Assembly: GCF_900188295.1 (NCBI RefSeq) | Contig: NZ_FZNM01000007.1 | Span: 1-64,000, forward strand | Origin: Paracoccus sediminis | GTDB lineage: Bacteria > Pseudomonadota > Alphaproteobacteria > Rhodobacterales > Rhodobacteraceae | Length of the DNA stretch: 64,000 bases | Direction of reading: 5' to 3' | Part shown: positions 15,422-23,619 of the stretch, piece by piece | Layout of the letters: each line of letters starts with the position of its first letter | How positions within the stretch are numbered: the first letter of the stretch is position 1 | Translations under genes and position numbers: made by a program | Notes under the pieces: generated by a model | What the model saw: only the letters and a program-made list of their open reading frames with translations | The model's database searches: none | Told to the model about the DNA's origin: nothing

Positions 15422-16622
15422 AGCCCAAAAACACGGCCCCGTCCCCCGCTTGCGCTTTCCCGAATTCCTCGATGCCGGGCCGTGGGAGGTGAAGCGGTTG
15501 GGGGAGCTGATCACCACGATCACACCGCCCAAGAAAATCCAGACGACCGATTATCAGTCGTCCGGTCAAATCCCAATCATCGATCAGTCACCGGCTGACA
15601 TTTGTGGTTGGACCGATGACGAAACCGCGCTGATCGAGGCAGATTTCCCGGTCGTGATCTTCGGCGATCACTCTTGCGTTGTGAAACTGGCGGAGTCTCC
15701 CTTTGCTCAGGGTGCGGATGGCATCAAGATCCTGTCGCCGTCTGAAGAGATCGGTGCGCTCTTTCTTTTTCGTTCGTTGCAGGCAAATCCTGTCGAGCAA
15801 AAGGGCTACAACCGCCACTTCTCAGCACTCAAGGAAAAGCTTGTTCCGTATCCTCGAAAGGAATCTGGCGAACAAGAGAAGATCGCAAATTTCCTGACCT
15901 CGCTCGACGATATGATCCGGGGGGAAGGCGCGCGGCTGACGGCGCTGAAGGACCACAAGCGCGGACTGATGCAACGCCTTTTCCCCCGCACCGACGAGAC
16001 CGTGCCCCGCCTGCGCTTCCCAGAATTCCGCAACGCCGGCCCATGGGACGTGAAGCGGTTGGGGGAGATAGGAACGATCGTCAAAGGCAAGGGCATATCC
16101 AAGTCCGACATTGCGCCGGACGGTGCGTTGCCATGCGTCCGCTACGGCGAGCTCTACACAGTTTATGGCGAGATCATTCGTGAGGTAGCTTCGCGTACTG
16201 ACGCCGATCCAGCAGATCTTGTCCTTAGCGAAGAAGGCGATGTGATCATTCCGGCATCTGGAGAGACGAAGGAGGATATCGCAACGGCATCGTGTGTAAC
16301 ATCGGCAGGCGTTGCTTTGGGGAGTGACCTAAACATTCTTCGCACGCCATTGCAGGGGTGCTTTTTGGCCTATTACATACGCGGCAATCTGCAATCGGAA
16401 ATCAGCAAAGTCGCGCAAGGTGACTCCGTTGTTCATCTTTACCCTACGCAACTGGAAAGGCTTCAACTGGCAGTTCCCCCCTTACTAGCAGAACAACAAG
16501 AGATTGCCGATTGCCTGTCATCGCTCGACGAGCTGATCCGGGCGCAGGGCGAGCAGATCGAAACGCTGAAAAATTACAAGCACGGCCTGATGCAGCAGCT
16601 TTTGCCGCGGGAGGCCGGTTGA
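15408..16622 (+). CDS. hsdS: Type I restriction enzyme specificity subunit HsdS
   Basis: The 404-residue protein recognises the target sequence through two target-recognition domains. Two internal repeats delimit them: PRLRFPEF-x2-AGPW-x-VKRLGE occurs at residues about 13-33 and 200-220, and the coiled segment SLDDMIRGEGARLTALKDHK (165-184) is echoed by SLDELIRAQGEQIETLKNYK (372-391), each followed by a GLMQ-x-L-x-PR stretch. The variable parts between them, about 35-150 and 221-355, should each read one half of a bipartite site. The gene overlaps hsdR and ends three bases before the PrrC-like gene. The recognition site cannot be predicted from sequence alone. Confidence 0.93.
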   Translation: MKKTEAQKHGPVPRLRFPEFLDAGPWEVKRLGELITTITPPKKIQTTDYQSSGQIPIIDQSPADICGWTDDETALIEADFPVVIFGDHSCVVKLAESPFAQGADGIKILSPSEEIGALFLFRSLQANPVEQKGYNRHFSALKEKLVPYPRKESGEQEKIANFLTSLDDMIRGEGARLTALKDHKRGLMQRLFPRTDETVPRLRFPEFRNAGPWDVKRLGEIGTIVKGKGISKSDIAPDGALPCVRYGELYTVYGEIIREVASRTDADPADLVLSEEGDVIIPASGETKEDIATASCVTSAGVALGSDLNILRTPLQGCFLAYYIRGNLQSEISKVAQGDSVVHLYPTQLERLQLAVPPLLAEQQEIADCLSSLDELIRAQGEQIETLKNYKHGLMQQLLPREAG

Positions 16623-16625
16623 ACC

Positions 16626-17753
16626 ATGGCTGAAACGCAGACCTTCGCCACGCCCGAAGCGCTTGCCGCCCACCTGCGGCAGGAGATCGAGGCGAAGAAC
16701 AAGAAATGCACGTTGCTCTTTGCCCACAACGGCACCGGCAAGACACGCCTGTCGATGGCGTTCAAGGAACTCGGTAAGGCGCGCGACGAGGGCGGTGCGG
16801 TTACGGCCCGTGACACGCTCTATTTCAACGCCTTCACCGAAGACCTCTTCAGCTGGGACAACGACCTGGAAAATGACCGTGACCGCGTGCTGCGGATGAA
16901 CACGGCCTCCGCCTTCTTCAACGGGCTCGCCGAGCTCGAGATGGAAAACCGCATCCGCCCACTGTTGCGGCGCCATGCCGACTTCGACTTCCAGATCGAC
17001 TATGGCGCGGGCACGGTCCTCTTCTGGCGCGAGACGGCGAAGAACGCCAGGGACGAAGATGTACCTGTGCCCATCAAGATCTCGCGCGGCGAGGAGAACC
17101 TGTTCATCTGGTGCTTTTTCCTGGCAGTGGCGCAACTGGCGATGGATGGGCAGGAAGCCTATGACTGGGTGAAATACCTGTTCATCGACGATCCCATCTC
17201 TTCGCTTGACGAAAATAACGCCATCGCCGTGGCGGCGCATCTGGCCCGGATGTTGAAGGACCAGGACAGACTGAAGGCCGTAGTCTCCTCCCACCACACG
17301 CTTTTCTTTAACGTGCTGTGCAACGAGTTGAGCAGGCCCTGGCAGTTCTTCCTGAGCCGTGAGGCGGTTGGCTGGCAGCTGCGCGATACGGGCCAGACAC
17401 CGCGCTTCTACCATGTTACGATGCTGAAGGCGCTACACGAGGCTGAACAGTCGGGAAGTCTTTTCACCTATCACTTCACGATCCTGCGCAGCATAATCGA
17501 GAAGACCGCTACCTTTCATGGGTTCACCCATTTCGGCGACGTGATGAAGCGCGACCCGGATGACGAGGACGGCACGCTGCATTTCCGCTATGTGCAGCTC
17601 CTGAGCCACGGCGGTTACTCCCTGTTCGAGCCGGCCGAGATGCTGCCAGAGAACAAGGACATCTTCCGCAAGATACTCGAGAACTTCATGAACGACTATC
17701 GCTTCAACCCCGAACTTTTCCCTGTGGTTGAAGCAGAGGAGACAGCAGCATGA
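16626..17753 (+). CDS. PrrC/RloC-like ABC-type ATPase, candidate anticodon nuclease
   Basis: A 375-residue protein between hsdS and hsdM. It has Walker A AHNGTGKT (33-40), an ABC signature-like ISRGEENLF (152-160), Walker B YLFIDDPISSLDENN (184-198) and an H-loop SSHH (221-224). The C-terminal part has R288-x3-E292 (LRSIIEK) and H328 (LLSHGG), matching in order and near spacing the R320-x3-E324 and H356 catalytic triad of PrrC, which cuts tRNA-Lys when its host type I enzyme is inhibited by phage. It lacks the long insert of RloC. Overlap with hsdM (ATGA) implies coupling. tRNA cleavage is inference; the ATPase class is clear. Confidence 0.78.
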   Translation: MAETQTFATPEALAAHLRQEIEAKNKKCTLLFAHNGTGKTRLSMAFKELGKARDEGGAVTARDTLYFNAFTEDLFSWDNDLENDRDRVLRMNTASAFFNGLAELEMENRIRPLLRRHADFDFQIDYGAGTVLFWRETAKNARDEDVPVPIKISRGEENLFIWCFFLAVAQLAMDGQEAYDWVKYLFIDDPISSLDENNAIAVAAHLARMLKDQDRLKAVVSSHHTLFFNVLCNELSRPWQFFLSREAVGWQLRDTGQTPRFYHVTMLKALHEAEQSGSLFTYHFTILRSIIEKTATFHGFTHFGDVMKRDPDDEDGTLHFRYVQLLSHGGYSLFEPAEMLPENKDIFRKILENFMNDYRFNPELFPVVEAEETAA

Positions 17754-19384
17754 CCGAACAGGACCAGATTAGGCTGGGCAGGACACTCTGGGCCATCGCC
17801 GACGAACTGCGCGGCGCGATGAACGCGGACGATTTCCGCGACTACATGCTTTCGTTCCTATTCCTGCGGTATTTGTCGCAAAATTACGAGGACGCAGCCA
17901 AGACTGAGCTTGGAGCCGACTGGCCCGAATTGCCGACAAACGACCGCCGTTCGCCGCTCGCCGTCTGGTATGACCGAAACCCGGAGGACACGGCGGAATT
18001 CGAGGCGGTGATGCGCCGCAAAGTACATTACGTCATCAAACCTGAATTCCTCTGGAGTTCCATCGCCGAGATGGCCCGTACCCAGAGCGACGCGCTTCTC
18101 AGGACACTGCAAGCCGGCTTCAGGTTCATCGAGACCGAGTCCTTCTCTTCGAACTTTCAGGGCCTCTTTTCCGAGATCAACCTCGATTCCGACAAGCTGG
18201 GCAGGACCTATCCGCAACGCAACGCGCGGCTTTGCACGATCATTCAGAAGATCGCCGAAGGGCTCGCCGGGTTCCCCAGCGAGCGCGACCTTCTGGGAGA
18301 TGCCTACGAATACCTGATCGGCCAGTTTGCCGCGGGATCAGGTAAGAAGGCTGGCGAGTTCTACACCCCGCAACAGATCTCCAGCATACTGTCGGGCATC
18401 GTGACGCTCGACAGTCAGGACCCGGCATCGGGCAAGCGCGACAAGCTGAACCGCGTCTACGATTTCGCCTGCGGCTCGGGCTCACTGCTTCTCAACGTGC
18501 GAGGGCAAATGGGTAAACATGGTATCGGAAAGATCTACGGGCAGGAAAAGAACATCACCACCTACAACCTCGCCCGGATGAACATGCTGCTGCACGGGAT
18601 GCGGGACAGCGAGTTCGACATCCACCATGGCGACAGCTTGGAAAACGACTGGGACATCCTGCGCGAGCCGAATCCAGCGAAAAAGGTCGAGTTCGATGCA
18701 GTAGTCGCTAACCCGCCCTTCAGCTACCGCTGGAATCCGACTGAGGAAATAGCGAAGGATTTCCGCTTCAAGGACCACGGCCTCGCGCCCAAGTCGGCAG
18801 CAGATTTCGCCTTTCTGCTGCACGGGTTCCACTTCCTGGCTAAGGACGGAACCATGGCGATAATCCTGCCTCATGGCGTTCTGTTCCGAGGCGGCGCCGA
18901 GAAATCGATCCGCACCAAGCTCCTGAAGGACGGCAATATCGACACCGTGATCGGCCTGCCGGCCAAGCTGTTCTACTCGACCGGAATCCCTGTGTGCATC
19001 CTGGTGCTGAAAAAGTGCAAACGGACCGATGACGTGCTGTTTATCAACGCGGCCGAGCATTTTCAGCCAGGCAAGCGGCAGAATGCGCTTCTGCCCGAGC
19101 ACATCGATAAGATCGTCGAAACCTACAAGCACCGCAAGGAAGAAGACCTCTATTCGCGGGTGATCAGTCTCGAGGAGATCGAGAGAGAGCACGACTTCAA
19201 TCTCAACATCTCTCGCTATGTGAGCACGGCCGGAACCGAGCAGGAAGTCGAGCTTGCCGTTGTGCACGGCCAGCTTGGCGCTATTCAGAAAAAAATCCAG
19301 TCAGCGGCGAAGACGCACAACGGGTATCTTGAGGAACTCGGTCTGCCACCTTTGCCTCTCGGTCTAGACGCTGGGACGGATTGA
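17750..19384 (+). CDS. hsdM: Type I restriction-modification DNA methyltransferase subunit HsdM
   Basis: The 544-residue N6-adenine methyltransferase. SAM-binding motif I is DFACGSGSL (238-246), GEFYTP lies at 202-207 and the catalytic NPPF at 321-324. The N-terminal helical domain (RTLWAIADELRGAMNADDFR) and a C-terminal helical tail bind HsdS. The start overlaps the end of the PrrC-like gene by four bases. Placing the methylase last, after hsdR, is unusual for type I operons, where hsdM often precedes hsdS. The stop TGA overlaps an ATG that opens a 26-codon frame of doubtful meaning. Confidence 0.95.
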   Translation: MTEQDQIRLGRTLWAIADELRGAMNADDFRDYMLSFLFLRYLSQNYEDAAKTELGADWPELPTNDRRSPLAVWYDRNPEDTAEFEAVMRRKVHYVIKPEFLWSSIAEMARTQSDALLRTLQAGFRFIETESFSSNFQGLFSEINLDSDKLGRTYPQRNARLCTIIQKIAEGLAGFPSERDLLGDAYEYLIGQFAAGSGKKAGEFYTPQQISSILSGIVTLDSQDPASGKRDKLNRVYDFACGSGSLLLNVRGQMGKHGIGKIYGQEKNITTYNLARMNMLLHGMRDSEFDIHHGDSLENDWDILREPNPAKKVEFDAVVANPPFSYRWNPTEEIAKDFRFKDHGLAPKSAADFAFLLHGFHFLAKDGTMAIILPHGVLFRGGAEKSIRTKLLKDGNIDTVIGLPAKLFYSTGIPVCILVLKKCKRTDDVLFINAAEHFQPGKRQNALLPEHIDKIVETYKHRKEEDLYSRVISLEEIEREHDFNLNISRYVSTAGTEQEVELAVVHGQLGAIQKKIQSAAKTHNGYLEELGLPPLPLGLDAGTD

Positions 19385-19741
19385 TGGCTCGGCGTGCCAC
19401 ACAAATCGATGCGGCACTGTGGCAATCGCTTTGCTCAGAAGTCGAGCGTCGCGCTTTCACTTAACCAACTCCGGCGAAAGTTCGACCCCGGTCCCGTCCC
19501 ACCGAGCGCCCCTGGCATCGAAGTCAATTTCTGGCGCTTGAAATTTTCATTGCACACCAATGCATTGCAAGAAATTCACCAAATCCGCGCAGTCATAAGG
19601 TCCAGAGAATATCGGCCCTGAGAGACCGCGTCCGGGCCACTTGGCGCCGAGGCCAGTGCTCAGCCCCACCCGCATAACCCGCGAAAACAACAGAAAAATC
19701 CGGCCGCAGCCGGATCGGGAGAACCTTTTCGCGAGGGCAAG
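19385..19741. other. Intergenic stretch between hsdM and tRNA-Ser
   Basis: This 357-base gap contains no convincing gene. A 26-codon frame starting at an ATG at 19384 that overlaps the hsdM stop encodes MARRATQIDAALW and onward, without a recognisable family. Around 19530-19620 the sequence is relatively AT-rich. The only clear signal is the terminator of tRNA-Ser near its right end. It is the likely junction between the accessory block and the core chromosome. Confidence 0.5.
19694..19715 (-). terminator. Rho-independent terminator of tRNA-Ser
   Basis: On the minus strand ATCCGGC-TGCG-GCCGGAT forms a 7-bp hairpin followed directly by a run of five T, 27 bases beyond the tRNA CCA end. Confidence 0.8.
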
Positions 19742-19831
19742 TGGCGGAGCAGGTGGGATTCGAACCCACGGGACCATCACTGGCCCGGCGGTTTTCAAGA
19801 CCGCTGCCTTAGACCGCTCGGCCACTGCTCC
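19742..19831 (-). tRNA. tRNA-Ser (anticodon UGA)
   Basis: The minus strand starts GGAGCAGTGGCCGAG and ends with CTGCTCC-G-CCA, so CCA is encoded. The anticodon loop is CTTGAAA, giving UGA. The 90-base length includes the long variable arm typical of tRNA-Ser, and the T arm contains GGTTCGAATCC. Its 3' end points at the accessory region, as in many tRNA integration sites. Confidence 0.95.
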
Positions 19832-19877
19832 GGTGCTGTGCGTAAACCCTGGCAGGGGGATTGCCAAGGTCCAACCT

Positions 19878-21680
19878 TTAGACCACCACGCCCGCGCCTT
19901 CGGTTGCGGGTCCGGCCACGGCGCGGAAGGCGGCGAACAGTTCGCGGCCCATCCCTTCGCTGCTGGATTTGGGGTCATAGGGGACGGCCGGACGGGATTC
20001 GAAATCAGGGGCCAGGCAGTCGATCGTGCCCGTCACCGCGTCCAAGCGGATGATGTCACCGTCCCGGACGCGCGCCAAAGGCCCGCCGACCGAGGCTTCC
20101 GGCGCAATATGGATCGCGGCCGGAACCTTTCCCGAGGCACCCGACATGCGGCCATCGGTCAGCAGAGCGACCCTGAGACCGCGATCTTGCAGCACGGCAA
20201 GGAGCGGCGTCAGGGAATGCAGTTCGGGCATCCCGTTCGCACGCGGACCCTGGAAACGGACCACGACGATCGTATCCTCGGTGAATTGTCCGGCCTTGAA
20301 GGCGTCCTTGACCTGATCCTGGTCGGTGAACACGCGGGCCTTGGCCTCGATGACATGGCGTTCTTCGGCGACCGCGCTGACCTTGATAACTCCCCGGCCA
20401 AGGTTGCCGCCCAACTGCTTTAGCCCGCCCGTCATGGCGAAGGGATCGGCAGCCGGGCGCAGGATCCGGTCGTTCAGGCTGTCGCGCGACCCTTCCTCCC
20501 ACCGGATCGCCTCTCCCTCCAGCTTGGGTTCGGCGGTATAGCCGTCGAGGCCGGTGCCGTTGATCGTCTTGACATCGGGATGCAGCATCCCGGCCTCCAG
20601 CAACTGGCCGATCATGTAGCCGATACCGCCCGCCGCGTGGAAATGGTTCACATCGGCGAGGCCGTTGGGATAGACGCGCGCCATCAGCGGCACGGTTTCG
20701 GAAATGTCGTGGAAATCCTCGATGTCGATCAGGATGCCCGCCGCCTTGGCCATTGCGGGGATGTGCATGACCAGGTTGGTCGATCCGCCCGTCGCCATCA
20801 GGCCGACGATGCCGTTGACAAAGGCCTTTTCGTCCAGAACCTCGCCCGCGGGCAGAAAATCGTTGCCAAGCCGGGTGATCGCGGCCGCGCGCTGGACGCC
20901 CGCCACGGTCAGGGCGTCGCGCAAGGGGGTGTTGGGGTTCACGAAGCTGGAGCCGGGCAGGTGCAGGCCCATGAACTCCATCAGCATCTGGTTCGAATTC
21001 GCGGTGCCGTAGAAGGTGCAGGTGCCTGCCGAATGATAGGACGCCATTTCCGCCGCCATCAGCGCGTCGCGGCCGACCTCGCCCGCGGCGAATTGCTGGC
21101 GGACCTTGGATTTTTCGTCGTTGGGAAGGCCGGACGGCATGGGTCCGGCGGGCAGAAAGACCGCCGGGATGTGGCCAAAGGTCGCGGCGGCCATGACCAG
21201 GCCCGGAACGATCTTGTCGCACACGCCCAGATACAGGGCCGCATCGAAACAGTCGTGCGACAGCCCGACCCCCGCGGCCAAGGCGATCACGTCGCGGGAA
21301 AACAGCGACAGTTCCATCCCCGCACGGCCCTGGGTCACGCCGTCGCACATGGCGGGCACGCCGCCCGCGACCTGGACGGTCGCGCCTGCGGCATGGCCCG
21401 CGCGGCGGATCAGGTCGGGGAACCGTTCATAGGGCTGATGCGCCGACAGCATGTCGTTATAGGCGGTGATGATGCCGATGTTGGGCTTGCGCGACAGGGC
21501 GAGGTCGTCCTTGTCCGGCATGGCCGCATAGGCATGGGCCTGATTGCCGCAGGACAGATGCGCGCGGCGCGGCCCATCCTCGGCCGCCTTGGCGATCTTG
21601 GCCAGATAGGCCTCGCGTCCGGTGCGGGACCGGGCGCGGATCCGGTCGGTGACGCGGTCGATGGTGGCGTGCAGGGTCAT
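19878..21680 (-). CDS. edd: 6-phosphogluconate dehydratase (Entner-Doudoroff pathway)
   Basis: A 600-residue member of the IlvD/Edd family that converts 6-phosphogluconate to 2-keto-3-deoxy-6-phosphogluconate. Seen are [36 protein letters not shown] and [16 protein letters not shown], which include cysteines of the labile 4Fe-4S cluster, and the C-terminal [19 protein letters not shown]. These variants separate Edd from IlvD. The usual partner eda is not adjacent. A palindrome 36 bases upstream matches those of zwf and pyk, pointing to shared control by a LacI-type regulator. The start ATG at 21680 follows AGAAGGAG. Confidence 0.95.
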   Translation of the reverse strand: MTLHATIDRVTDRIRARSRTGREAYLAKIAKAAEDGPRRAHLSCGNQAHAYAAMPDKDDLALSRKPNIGIITAYNDMLSAHQPYERFPDLIRRAGHAAGATVQVAGGVPAMCDGVTQGRAGMELSLFSRDVIALAAGVGLSHDCFDAALYLGVCDKIVPGLVMAAATFGHIPAVFLPAGPMPSGLPNDEKSKVRQQFAAGEVGRDALMAAEMASYHSAGTCTFYGTANSNQMLMEFMGLHLPGSSFVNPNTPLRDALTVAGVQRAAAITRLGNDFLPAGEVLDEKAFVNGIVGLMATGGSTNLVMHIPAMAKAAGILIDIEDFHDISETVPLMARVYPNGLADVNHFHAAGGIGYMIGQLLEAGMLHPDVKTINGTGLDGYTAEPKLEGEAIRWEEGSRDSLNDRILRPAADPFAMTGGLKQLGGNLGRGVIKVSAVAEERHVIEAKARVFTDQDQVKDAFKAGQFTEDTIVVVRFQGPRANGMPELHSLTPLLAVLQDRGLRVALLTDGRMSGASGKVPAAIHIAPEASVGGPLARVRDGDIIRLDAVTGTIDCLAPDFESRPAVPYDPKSSSEGMGRELFAAFRAVAGPATEGAGVVV

Positions 21681-21715
21681 GGGCTGGCTCCTTCTGCGGT
21701 ACAGGGAATATACTT

Positions 21716-21729
21716 TGTTAGCGATAACG
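21716..21729. promoter_or_regulatory. CceR-like operator upstream of edd
   Basis: TGTTAGCGATAACG is a near-palindrome that matches the zwf and pyk sites and the LacI-family pattern TGTTA-NCGN-TAACA in 13 of 14 positions. It lies between edd and the divergent methyltransferase gene, 36 bases from the edd start. Confidence 0.6.
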
Positions 21730-21826
21730 GTTCAACCTTGCTTGTCGGTTGCCTGATCGCGGGGTCTGCGGCCTTGTGCCGGGCAGGGCGCCATGCCAGA
21801 TCCGGGGCGCGAAAAGGATGAACCCG

Positions 21827-23020
21827 ATGACCGACCTGTCCGTGCTGCGCCTGCGCCCGAAGTCCAAGCCCCAGGCGATCCGCCACGGATTTCCCTGGGT
21901 TTTTGCCGACGAGGCGGTTCTGGACCGCCGCACCCGCGCGATGCCCGCGGGCAGTTTCGCGGTGCTCGAGGATGCCGAGCGCAAGCCTTTGGCCCTGGTG
22001 ACGGTCAACCCCAACTCCAAGATCGTGGGACGGGTGATGGATACCGACCCGCAGGCGGTGGTCGATAGCGGATGGCTGCGGGCCAGACTGATGCGCGCCC
22101 TGCACCTGCGCGAGCGGCTGTACGACGCGCCGTTCTATCGGCTGATCCATGCCGAGGCGGACGGGCTGCCGGGCCTGGTGATTGACCGTTTCGGCGATGC
22201 GGCGGTGATCCAGCCGAACGCCGCCTGGGCCGACCGGATGGCCGACGATCTGGCCGATGCCCTGGTGGACCTGACGGGCGTGTCCACCGTGATCCTGAAC
22301 GGGCAGGGCCGCGCGCGCGGGCTGGAGGGGCTGGAGGAGCGGATGGAGGTTCTGCGCGGCCAGGCACCGACCGAACCCATGCCGGTGCCGATGAACGGCG
22401 CGACCTATCTGGCCGACCTGATGGGCGGACAGAAAACCGGGCTGTTCTATGACCAGCGGCCGAACCAAGCCTTTGCGCAACGGTTGGCCAAGGACGCGAC
22501 CGTGCTGGATGTGTTCAGCCATGTCGGCGGCTTCGGTCTGGCGGCGCTGGCGGCGGGGGCGTCCCATGCGACCTGCGTGGATGGCAGCGCGGCGGCATTG
22601 GAACTGGCCAGGGGTGGGGCAGGGCGCATGAGTGCCGCCGATCGTCTGGACACCGTGCAATCCGATGCCTTCAAGGCCATGGAGAAACTGGCGGAAGACG
22701 GCAAACGCTTCGATCTGGTGGTCTGCGACCCGCCCGCCTTCGCCCCCGCCAAGTCCGCGTTGGAGGCCGGTCTGCGCGCCTATGAACGTGTGGCGAAACT
22801 GGCCGCGCCCTTGGTCGCGCCGGGGGGCTATCTGGTGCTGTGCAGTTGTTCCCATGCGGCGGACCTGACCGCGTTCCGCAACGCCAGCGCGCGCGGCATC
22901 GGTCGCGGGGGGCGGCGGGGCGTTCTGATCCATACGGGACAAGCGGGACCGGATCATCCGATGTTGCCGCAACTGGCCGAAACCGGCTATCTCAAGGCGC
23001 TGTTCTTCCGGTTGGACTGA
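21827..23020 (+). CDS. Class I SAM-dependent rRNA methyltransferase (RlmI-like)
   Basis: A 397-residue protein with an N-terminal PUA domain (LRLRPKSKPQAIRHGFPWVF) and a Rossmann methyltransferase domain: VLDVFSHVGGFGLAALAAG is motif I, and FDLVVCDPPAFAPAKSALEA the catalytic DPPAF loop. This matches the RlmI/YccW group that makes 5-methylcytidine in 23S rRNA; the exact target base cannot be told here. ATG 21827 sits nine bases after AAGGA; ATG 21818 is an alternative. The stop codon overlaps the start of the PIN gene (TGATG), so the two are probably co-translated. The gene diverges from edd. Confidence 0.85.
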   Translation: MTDLSVLRLRPKSKPQAIRHGFPWVFADEAVLDRRTRAMPAGSFAVLEDAERKPLALVTVNPNSKIVGRVMDTDPQAVVDSGWLRARLMRALHLRERLYDAPFYRLIHAEADGLPGLVIDRFGDAAVIQPNAAWADRMADDLADALVDLTGVSTVILNGQGRARGLEGLEERMEVLRGQAPTEPMPVPMNGATYLADLMGGQKTGLFYDQRPNQAFAQRLAKDATVLDVFSHVGGFGLAALAAGASHATCVDGSAAALELARGGAGRMSAADRLDTVQSDAFKAMEKLAEDGKRFDLVVCDPPAFAPAKSALEAGLRAYERVAKLAAPLVAPGGYLVLCSCSHAADLTAFRNASARGIGRGGRRGVLIHTGQAGPDHPMLPQLAETGYLKALFFRLD

Positions 23021-23559
23021 TGCGCGCGGTCCTTGACGCCAATGTCCTGTTTCCCACCATCCTGCGGGAAATCCTGACCGATCTGGCCGCCGCCGGGCTG
23101 TTCGCGCCGTTATGGTCGCCGCGCATCCTGGCCGAATGGCGCCATGCCGCGGCCCGGCTTGGCGCCGATCAGGATGCCGTCGCGGGCGCCGAGATCGCCC
23201 TGCTGCGCGCCCGCTTTCCAACCGCCGAAGTGCCCGATGACGGAATGCGGGCCATCGATCTGCATTTTCCCGACCCCGCCGATCGGCATGTCGTCGAGAC
23301 CGCCCTGGCCGGCAAGGCCGATCTGATCGTCACCGCGAACCTGCGGGATTTCCCCCGGAATCTGATGGCGGGGCTGGGCCTGCGCGCCATGCACCCCGAC
23401 GCCTTTCTGCTGAACCGCCTTTGCGATCATCCGCAGGCCGTCAACGCGGCCATCATGGCCGCCCGCGACAAGGCGAATGCGCTGGGCGGCGCGATGACTG
23501 CCGCAGAAATGCTCAAACGCTGCCGTCTGCCCCGGACCGCCAAAGCCGCAAAAGGTTGA
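23020..23559 (+). CDS. PIN-domain protein, putative ribonuclease without adjacent antitoxin
   Basis: The 179-residue protein has PIN-domain landmarks: D6 in VLDANVLFP, E39 in LAEWRHA, D85/D88 in HFPDPADRHVVE and TANLRDFP with D110. These acidic residues bind the metal of PIN ribonucleases such as VapC. No antitoxin-like frame lies beside it; instead it is coupled by a TGATG overlap to an rRNA methyltransferase gene. It may be a solitary toxin relic or an RNA-processing enzyme linked to ribosome maturation; the sequence does not decide. The C-terminal 50 residues are helical and outside the usual VapC length. Confidence 0.75.
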   Translation: MRAVLDANVLFPTILREILTDLAAAGLFAPLWSPRILAEWRHAAARLGADQDAVAGAEIALLRARFPTAEVPDDGMRAIDLHFPDPADRHVVETALAGKADLIVTANLRDFPRNLMAGLGLRAMHPDAFLLNRLCDHPQAVNAAIMAARDKANALGGAMTAAEMLKRCRLPRTAKAAKG

Positions 23560-23569
23560 ACCGAGTTGC

Positions 23570-23583
23570 TGTTAACGCTAACA
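23570..23583. promoter_or_regulatory. CceR-like operator upstream of zwf
   Basis: TGTTAACGCTAACA is an almost perfect palindrome 36 bases upstream of the zwf start, the same distance as the edd site from edd. It is the best of the three copies in the window. Confidence 0.65.
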
Positions 23584-23619
23584 AGAGATATGGCGATCTC
23601 CAACCGCAAGGAGGACAGC

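Noticed and set aside
19394..19621. 75-codon open frame between hsdM and tRNA-Ser
   Set aside because: No ribosome binding site, no recognisable family, mixed composition; probably chance.
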